Source: Streptomyces sp. WAC 01529
Lineage (GTDB): Bacteria > Actinomycetota > Actinomycetes > Streptomycetales > Streptomycetaceae
DNA: 64,000 nt
NCBI RefSeq assembly: GCF_003945545.1
Contig: NZ_CP029617.1
Coordinates: 2,243,001-2,307,000, forward strand
Direction: 5' to 3'
Both the position numbers and the translations under genes were made by a program. Positions 60,301-64,000 of the stretch are shown here, piece by piece. Every line of letters begins with the position of its first letter. Position 1 is the stretch's first letter. The notes beneath the pieces are model-generated. The model searched no databases. It saw nothing but the letters and a program-made list of their open reading frames with translations, and was not told the DNA's origin.

Positions 60301-63300
60301 GCGCCCCGCTCTCGGCGAGGATCGCCTCGGCCCTCGCCCGGCCCTGTCCGGGGTCCAGCGGCACATAGCCGTGGCCCGACTTGAGCGCCGCCAGCATGGT
60401 GACGACGAGGTCGATGCCGCGCGGCAGCCACAGGGCGACCGGCCCGTCACCCCGGCCCCGCTCGCGCAGGACGGCCGCGAGCCGCTCGGCGCGCTCGTCC
60501 AGCTCCCGGTAGGTCAGCGTCTGTTCGCCGCTGATCACGGCGGTGCGGCCGGGGGCCGCCTCGGCCCACCGTGACGCGAGGGCGTGGACGGTGCTCCGGG
60601 TCCGCTGCCGGGCCCGCCCGCGCCGCCACGCCTCGGGCACCGCGCCCGGTCCCGGGGCGCCCACCGCTTCCGTGAGGACGTCACGGAAGGTCCCGAAGAG
60701 CGCGTCGACGGTCGCCTCGTCGAACAGGTCGGTGTTGTACTCCAGATGGCAGCGGACGCCGTCCGGCTGATCGGTGAAGTACACGCTGAGGTCGGTCAGC
60801 GCCTTGTCGGGCCCCGAGTCGAGCGGTGTCGCCCGCACCCCGGGCAGGTCGAAGCGGAAGGGGTCGCCGGTCTCGTACTCGGCGAGCGTCTGGAAGACGG
60901 GCGTCCTGTCGAGTGCCCGCGCGGGGGCCAGCTCCCGGACGACGGCCTCGAAGGGCACGTCCGCGTGGTCGTACGCGTCCAGGGCGACCGCGCGCACCCG
61001 GTCGAGAAGGGTGCCGAAGTCCGGGTCGCCGGAGAGGTCGAGGCGCAGCGCGAGGGTGTTCACGAAGAAGCCGACGACATCCTCGTACGGGGGCCTGCGG
61101 TCGGACATCGGGGTGCCGATGACGAGGTCGTCCTGGCCGGTGACGCGGCGCAGGGCCGCCGCGTATCCGGCGAGCAGCGTCATGAAGAGCGTACTGCGCC
61201 GCTCGCGGCTGAACTTGCGTACGGCGTCGGAGAGTTCGGGGGTGAGCGTGCGGAACAGGGCGCGGCCGTTCGACGTCATCACGGCGGGCCTCGGCCGGTC
61301 CGTGGGCAGGTCGAGGACGGGCAGGTCGCCGTCGAGCGCCTTCTTCCAGTACGCGAGGTCCTCCGCCGCCTTCGCGTCGCCGAGGGAGTCGAGCTGGCGG
61401 CGGGCGTGGTCGGCGTAGGTGTGGGTGAGGGCGGGCAGTCCGGCGGCGGCCGGGGCGCCCGCGGGCTCGCCCGTGGTCTCGCCCGCGCTCTCCGCGCGGT
61501 AGAGGGCGGACACGTCGCGGGCGAGGACGGCGGCCGACGCCGCGTCCATCACGATGTGGTGCAGGGAGAGGACGAGGACGTGCCGCTCGGCGCCGAGGCG
61601 GACCAGGCGCGTGACGAACAGGGGGCCGTTCGCGAGGTCGAAGCGGCGCTCGCTCTCCGCCTTGAGGGTGTCGGCGACCGCGTCACGCCCGGGGGCCGTC
61701 CCGTCGACGACCTCGAAGTCCACCCCACTGGCCTCTTGGGCGAACTGCCGCGCCTCGCCCGCCACTTCGCGGAAGACCGTGCGCAGCTGCTCGTGCCGGG
61801 CGACGAGCGCGCGCAGGGAGTTCCGCAGCGCGTCGACGTCCAGCGGGCCGTCGAGGTCGATGGCCTTGACCTCGTTGTACGCGGTGCGGCCCGGCAGCAT
61901 CCGCTCCAGGAACCAGATCCGCTGCTGGCCCGGCGAGAGGGGCGCTCCGGAGGCGGGCGGCACGGTGGCGGGTGGCGCGGTGGCGGCCGGCGCGGCGGTG
62001 GGCGTCGTGCAGGAGCGGCGCAGCGCGTCGAGGTGGACCAGACCGGCGCGCATCGCGGCCGGCTCCACGCCGAAGTCGACCAGCGCGACGACCTCGTCGG
62101 CGCCCGCGGCCCGCACCTCGTCCACGACGAGCCGCACGCTCTCGGGGCTGCCGATGAGGGCGCGCTGGTCGCAGTAGCGGTCGTAGGCGCGGCGGAACAC
62201 GACGTCCAGGTCGTCCTCCGTCATCGCCGACAGGTCGACCTGGTGGCCCAGGCTGTTGGCGACGCCGCCGAACAGGGACAGGGACGCCCGCATGTACCGG
62301 GACAGCGGCTCGCGGGCCTCGGCGCGGGCCGCCGCGTGGTCCTCGGCGAGGTAGGTGTGCAGGAGCACGGCGACGTGCCCCGCGTCCGGGTCGAGGCCGT
62401 GCTCGGCGCGCGTACGGCGGTAGAGCGCGATGTTCTCGCGGAGCTGGTCGACGCCCTGGGTCATGAGGTTGGTGACGATGCCGAGGTCGTGGCGTGCGGC
62501 CTGTTCGTACGAGGCCGGGTTGCCGACCACGGCCGTATACATGGGCGGGGCGTCCTGCACCGGGCGCGGGAAGAGGCACAGGGCCTTCTCGCCGTCGCCG
62601 GTGGTGCGGCGCACGGGGTCGCCGCGCCACAACTGCCGCACCTGCGCCACCTGTTCGTACATCGTCTCCTTGTGGGTGCCGAAGCGCTCGGGGAAGAAGA
62701 CGAAGTCGTTGGCGTGCCAGCCGCTGGCGCAGCCGATGCCGACGCGGCCCCCGGAGAGGTTGTCGACCATCGACCACTCTTCGGCGACGCGGATCGGATC
62801 GTGCAGCGGCAGGACGACGGAGCCCGCGTTGATGCGGATGCGGTCGGTCTCGCGGGCGAGCGCGGCGGCGAGTACCACCGGGTTCGGGAAGAGGCCGCCG
62901 AAGGAGTGGAAGTGCCGCTCGGGGATCCACAGGGAGTGGAAGCCGTTGCGGTCGGCGAAGCGGGCGGTCTCCAGGAGGTGGTCGTACTTGCCGTGCCGGG
63001 GCGCCTGCTCGTCCTGCGGGTAGTCGCCGAAGAAGTAGACGCCGAAGTCGAGGGGGCGGGTGCGCGCCGCTGCGGCTCGGGGGGCGGGCACGGCAGCGGC
63101 CGCGGCGGCGTTCCAGGCCATGGCCTGCGGCTTCGCCTTCGGCTTCGGTTTCGGTGTGGGCTTAGGCGTCGCCTTCGCCTTCGCCTTCGTACGGAAGAAG
63201 CCCGCAGCGCGCAGCTCCCGCAAGGAGCCCTTCACCGCGTCGACGATGAACTCGACGTCGCTGTCGGAGTGTTCGGTGGAGAGGAAGAAGTTGCGCCACT

Positions 63301-64000
63301 CCCACACGTGGACGCCGCGCAACATCAGGTGGTGGTAGAGCAGCTCCATGTCCGCGCGGTGCTCGAACCGGAACATCGAGCCGAAGTGGCTCATGCTCAG
63401 GGCGAACTCCTCCGCCTCGAAGAAGGAGTTGAGCGCGCCCGCCAGCTCGTCGGTGCGGGCGTTCAGCCGCTCCTGGAGGCGCGGGCTGTGCTCCTTGAGG
63501 TGGGTGAGCACGGCGCGGGCCGCGACCATCGACACGGGGTGCTGGATGTACGTACCGCCGAAGAAGGTCGTGTCGGCCGCCGGGTAGCTGTCGTCCCCGT
63601 AGCTCCAGTATCCGCCGTCGATGCCGTCCATGATGTCGGCGCGGCCCGCGATGGCCCCGATGGGGAAGCCGCCGCCGAGCAGTTTGCCGTAGGTGGCGAG
63701 GTCGGGGGTGACGCCGTAGAGGTCCTGGGCGCCGCGCGGCGCGGGGCGGAAACCGGTCAGCATCTCGTCGAAGAGCAGCACGATGCCGTGGCGCGCGGTC
63801 AGCTCGCGCAGCCGTCGCACGAAGGCCGCGGGCTGGAGCGCCGGGTGGCGGCTCTGCACCGGCTCGACGACGACCGCCGCGATGTCGCCCGCCTGCGCCT
63901 CGATGACGGCGAGGCTCTCCTCGCTGCCGTAGGGGAGGACGAGCAGATCGGCGACGGCGTTCTGCGGGACGCCCGCGGACATGGGGACCGTGGTCAGGCC
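57362..64000 (-). CDS. Hybrid megasynthase, C-terminal part: aminotransferase-LLM-C-A-PCP-C (partial)
   Basis: Open through the right edge, so the N-terminus is missing; residue numbers count from codon 63982. Class III PLP aminotransferase (1-263; LLFDEMLTGFRP, candidate PLP Lys K100 in YGKLLGGGFP). Lys/Pro linker (265-290). FMN luciferase-like monooxygenase of the MupA type (310-655). Condensation domain with HHIVMDA (808-814). Adenylation domain (1125-1630; YTSGSTGAPKG, VYGPTE, YRTGD, NGKLDR). Carrier domain with S1693 in GGHSLTAIRL. Acidic Glu/Gly linker (1733-1755). Terminal condensation domain with HHSACDGW (1906-1913). No thioesterase. The 10-residue code read by eye begins D-A-L-T-L-G-V-V-L; I cannot assign the amino acid. 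Confidence 0.9.
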   Translation of the reverse strand, partial: GLTTVPMSAGVPQNAVADLLVLPYGSEESLAVIEAQAGDIAAVVVEPVQSRHPALQPAAFVRRLRELTARHGIVLLFDEMLTGFRPAPRGAQDLYGVTPDLATYGKLLGGGFPIGAIAGRADIMDGIDGGYWSYGDDSYPAADTTFFGGTYIQHPVSMVAARAVLTHLKEHSPRLQERLNARTDELAGALNSFFEAEEFALSMSHFGSMFRFEHRADMELLYHHLMLRGVHVWEWRNFFLSTEHSDSDVEFIVDAVKGSLRELRAAGFFRTKAKAKATPKPTPKPKPKAKPQAMAWNAAAAAAVPAPRAAAARTRPLDFGVYFFGDYPQDEQAPRHGKYDHLLETARFADRNGFHSLWIPERHFHSFGGLFPNPVVLAAALARETDRIRINAGSVVLPLHDPIRVAEEWSMVDNLSGGRVGIGCASGWHANDFVFFPERFGTHKETMYEQVAQVRQLWRGDPVRRTTGDGEKALCLFPRPVQDAPPMYTAVVGNPASYEQAARHDLGIVTNLMTQGVDQLRENIALYRRTRAEHGLDPDAGHVAVLLHTYLAEDHAAARAEAREPLSRYMRASLSLFGGVANSLGHQVDLSAMTEDDLDVVFRRAYDRYCDQRALIGSPESVRLVVDEVRAAGADEVVALVDFGVEPAAMRAGLVHLDALRRSCTTPTAAPAATAPPATVPPASGAPLSPGQQRIWFLERMLPGRTAYNEVKAIDLDGPLDVDALRNSLRALVARHEQLRTVFREVAGEARQFAQEASGVDFEVVDGTAPGRDAVADTLKAESERRFDLANGPLFVTRLVRLGAERHVLVLSLHHIVMDAASAAVLARDVSALYRAESAGETTGEPAGAPAAAGLPALTHTYADHARRQLDSLGDAKAAEDLAYWKKALDGDLPVLDLPTDRPRPAVMTSNGRALFRTLTPELSDAVRKFSRERRSTLFMTLLAGYAAALRRVTGQDDLVIGTPMSDRRPPYEDVVGFFVNTLALRLDLSGDPDFGTLLDRVRAVALDAYDHADVPFEAVVRELAPARALDRTPVFQTLAEYETGDPFRFDLPGVRATPLDSGPDKALTDLSVYFTDQPDGVRCHLEYNTDLFDEATVDALFGTFRDVLTEAVGAPGPGAVPEAWRRGRARQRTRSTVHALASRWAEAAPGRTAVISGEQTLTYRELDERAERLAAVLRERGRGDGPVALWLPRGIDLVVTMLAALKSGHGYVPLDPGQGRARAEAILAESGARTLVVDGEAEGRPTPPSGTAVVEVDAAPLASTDAPPGSAPDPESLCMAIYTSGSTGAPKGVAIPHRAVVDLCQWHHERFGFTADDRSAAVCGQSFDAAVLEIWPALTAGATVVVADDTVRKDPAALARWYAEHAVTFTILPTALGEAVLALPDDRQPPLRHLLLGGDVLRTRPRPGAPYETVNVYGPTEATVLCTVHTVEPAPAPSEAPAPIPVGRPVDNVTLRVLDAEGREVPAGEVGELYVGGPGVATGYLGRPDLTAERFVRDPLARTGGPDGPDGTERMYRTGDLVCWDASGALEFRGRSDDQVKIRGFRVEPEEVSHALNGLAEVAEAVVLSHRDHRGEARLAAYVVPATPTSSPQELAARLTAELATRLPDHLVPRAWSVLPALPLSANGKLDRTALPAPSLTTVTNPMAPGDTPPSAAPVRPAPENVEARVRRLWADEFEIDPAMVGADASFFELGGHSLTAIRLVNSVREEFGVEYPVARFYEQPTLGAMAQYLSANGDESETESESEGEGEGEGEDENGSRSGTAADVLGRAPVTAQQSAFITRHLTHPRPQIYNVAMRLTFTGALDVPALRAALTQLVARHEALRTRLVQDEGTGEWWQEALAPRPVELPEEDLVACPDPADVADTEAEAERLAAETAAEPFDIRAELAPVFRLLRTGADRWALLFVLHHSACDGWSVSVLLRELAALYRAAVTGEPHGLPETVPQPSEYARWQQDRGRTQDRGRLVDYWARQLKGAPFDLALPLDRPRPEQLSGEGDVVLFTVGSAVRAGVEALARRHRTTPFAVTAAALARLVAKVTGEQDVVLGISYANRERREFEALAACTVSSFTLRVRGGEADTFGALVDQVARGVVGAIDHAAPIRAVAEELREALGTEVPDRLPLGFQYQSSLETDIELPGVTTAVEDLAVPGARSEFNFGLIPTGDVLSGYLEYSTDLWDRATVEAWTTAYVDLLAESVTAPGAGEGEEG
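58737..58793. repeat. Hexanucleotide-type repeat encoding the acidic linker
   Basis: Imperfect CCTCGC/TTTCGC-type units (CCTCGC three times in a row near 58740-58757). On the coding strand they give the Glu-Gly/Glu-Ser linker between the carrier and terminal condensation domains. In-frame slippage could change linker length. Confidence 0.7.
63123..63190. repeat. Imperfect hexamer repeat encoding the Lys/Pro/Ala linker
   Basis: TTCGCC/TTCGGC/TTCGGT-type hexamers. On the coding strand they give alternating Lys-Ala and Lys-Pro dipeptides between the aminotransferase and monooxygenase domains. A basic counterpart of the acidic linker near the other end of the protein. Confidence 0.7.

Noticed and set aside
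1-64000. tRNA, rRNA, insertion sequence or integrated element
   Set aside because: No cloverleaf, rRNA-like stretch, transposase or integrase frame was recognised on either strand.

Overview
The window is a piece of an actinomycete chromosome, almost certainly Streptomyces. It has very high G+C with a strong G/C third-position bias. It carries a 2-methylisoborneol operon with an EshA-type shell gene, a SARP/NB-ARC/TPR regulator, HtaA heme proteins with a sortase-E-type LAxTG tail, DmdR/IdeR-type iron boxes, a DUF6243-type small protein, and dispersed GC-rich intergenic repeats typical of the genus. No tRNA, rRNA, insertion sequence, CRISPR array or replication origin was seen.

Layout, left part (1-21.7 kb): an MFS exporter with its TetR regulator (cut by the left edge); panB; an 800-base intergenic stretch full of repeats; a DrrA/DrrB-type ABC exporter; a large AfsR-like regulator. 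Next is the minus-strand volatile-terpene operon: family 2B encapsulin (EshA), 2-methylisoborneol synthase, GPP C-methyltransferase. It stands divergent to an FAD oxidoreductase. A site-2 protease relative, npdG (F420/NADP oxidoreductase), a cytoplasmic sialidase, another MFS exporter and a secreted lectin-like protein follow.

Middle (21.7-33.7 kb): map, then an iron and heme island. It holds a heme oxygenase, a short PhzF-like protein, two surface HtaA heme binders divergent from hmuTUV, and efeO-efeB-efeU. Iron boxes lie in front of the heme oxygenase, between htaA and hmuT, and (degenerate) in front of efeO. Together the genes could capture heme at the wall, import it, open the porphyrin, and take up free ferrous iron.

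Right-middle (33.7-57.3 kb): lipoproteins and enzymes of mixed function. These include a glycerophosphodiesterase, a TetR regulator with three phased operators divergent to a DUF6243 protein, a dimethylarginine dimethylaminohydrolase with a strikingly structured leader RNA, a large secreted glycoside hydrolase, an Rsm22 methyltransferase, a Bcr/CflA exporter coupled to a serine hydrolase that appears to start with CTG, a PIG-L deacetylase with a ricin-type lectin tail, a GT4 glycosyltransferase, PhoD, an SDR, a DoxX protein, a MOSC protein, and a MarR/nitroreductase/MFS cassette.

Right edge (57.4-64 kb): the 3' end of a biosynthetic gene cluster, a single open megasynthase with domains aminotransferase, luciferase-like monooxygenase, condensation, adenylation, carrier, condensation. 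It has no thioesterase and runs off the window. The best candidates for something undescribed are the leader RNA at 37670-37795 and this megasynthase.
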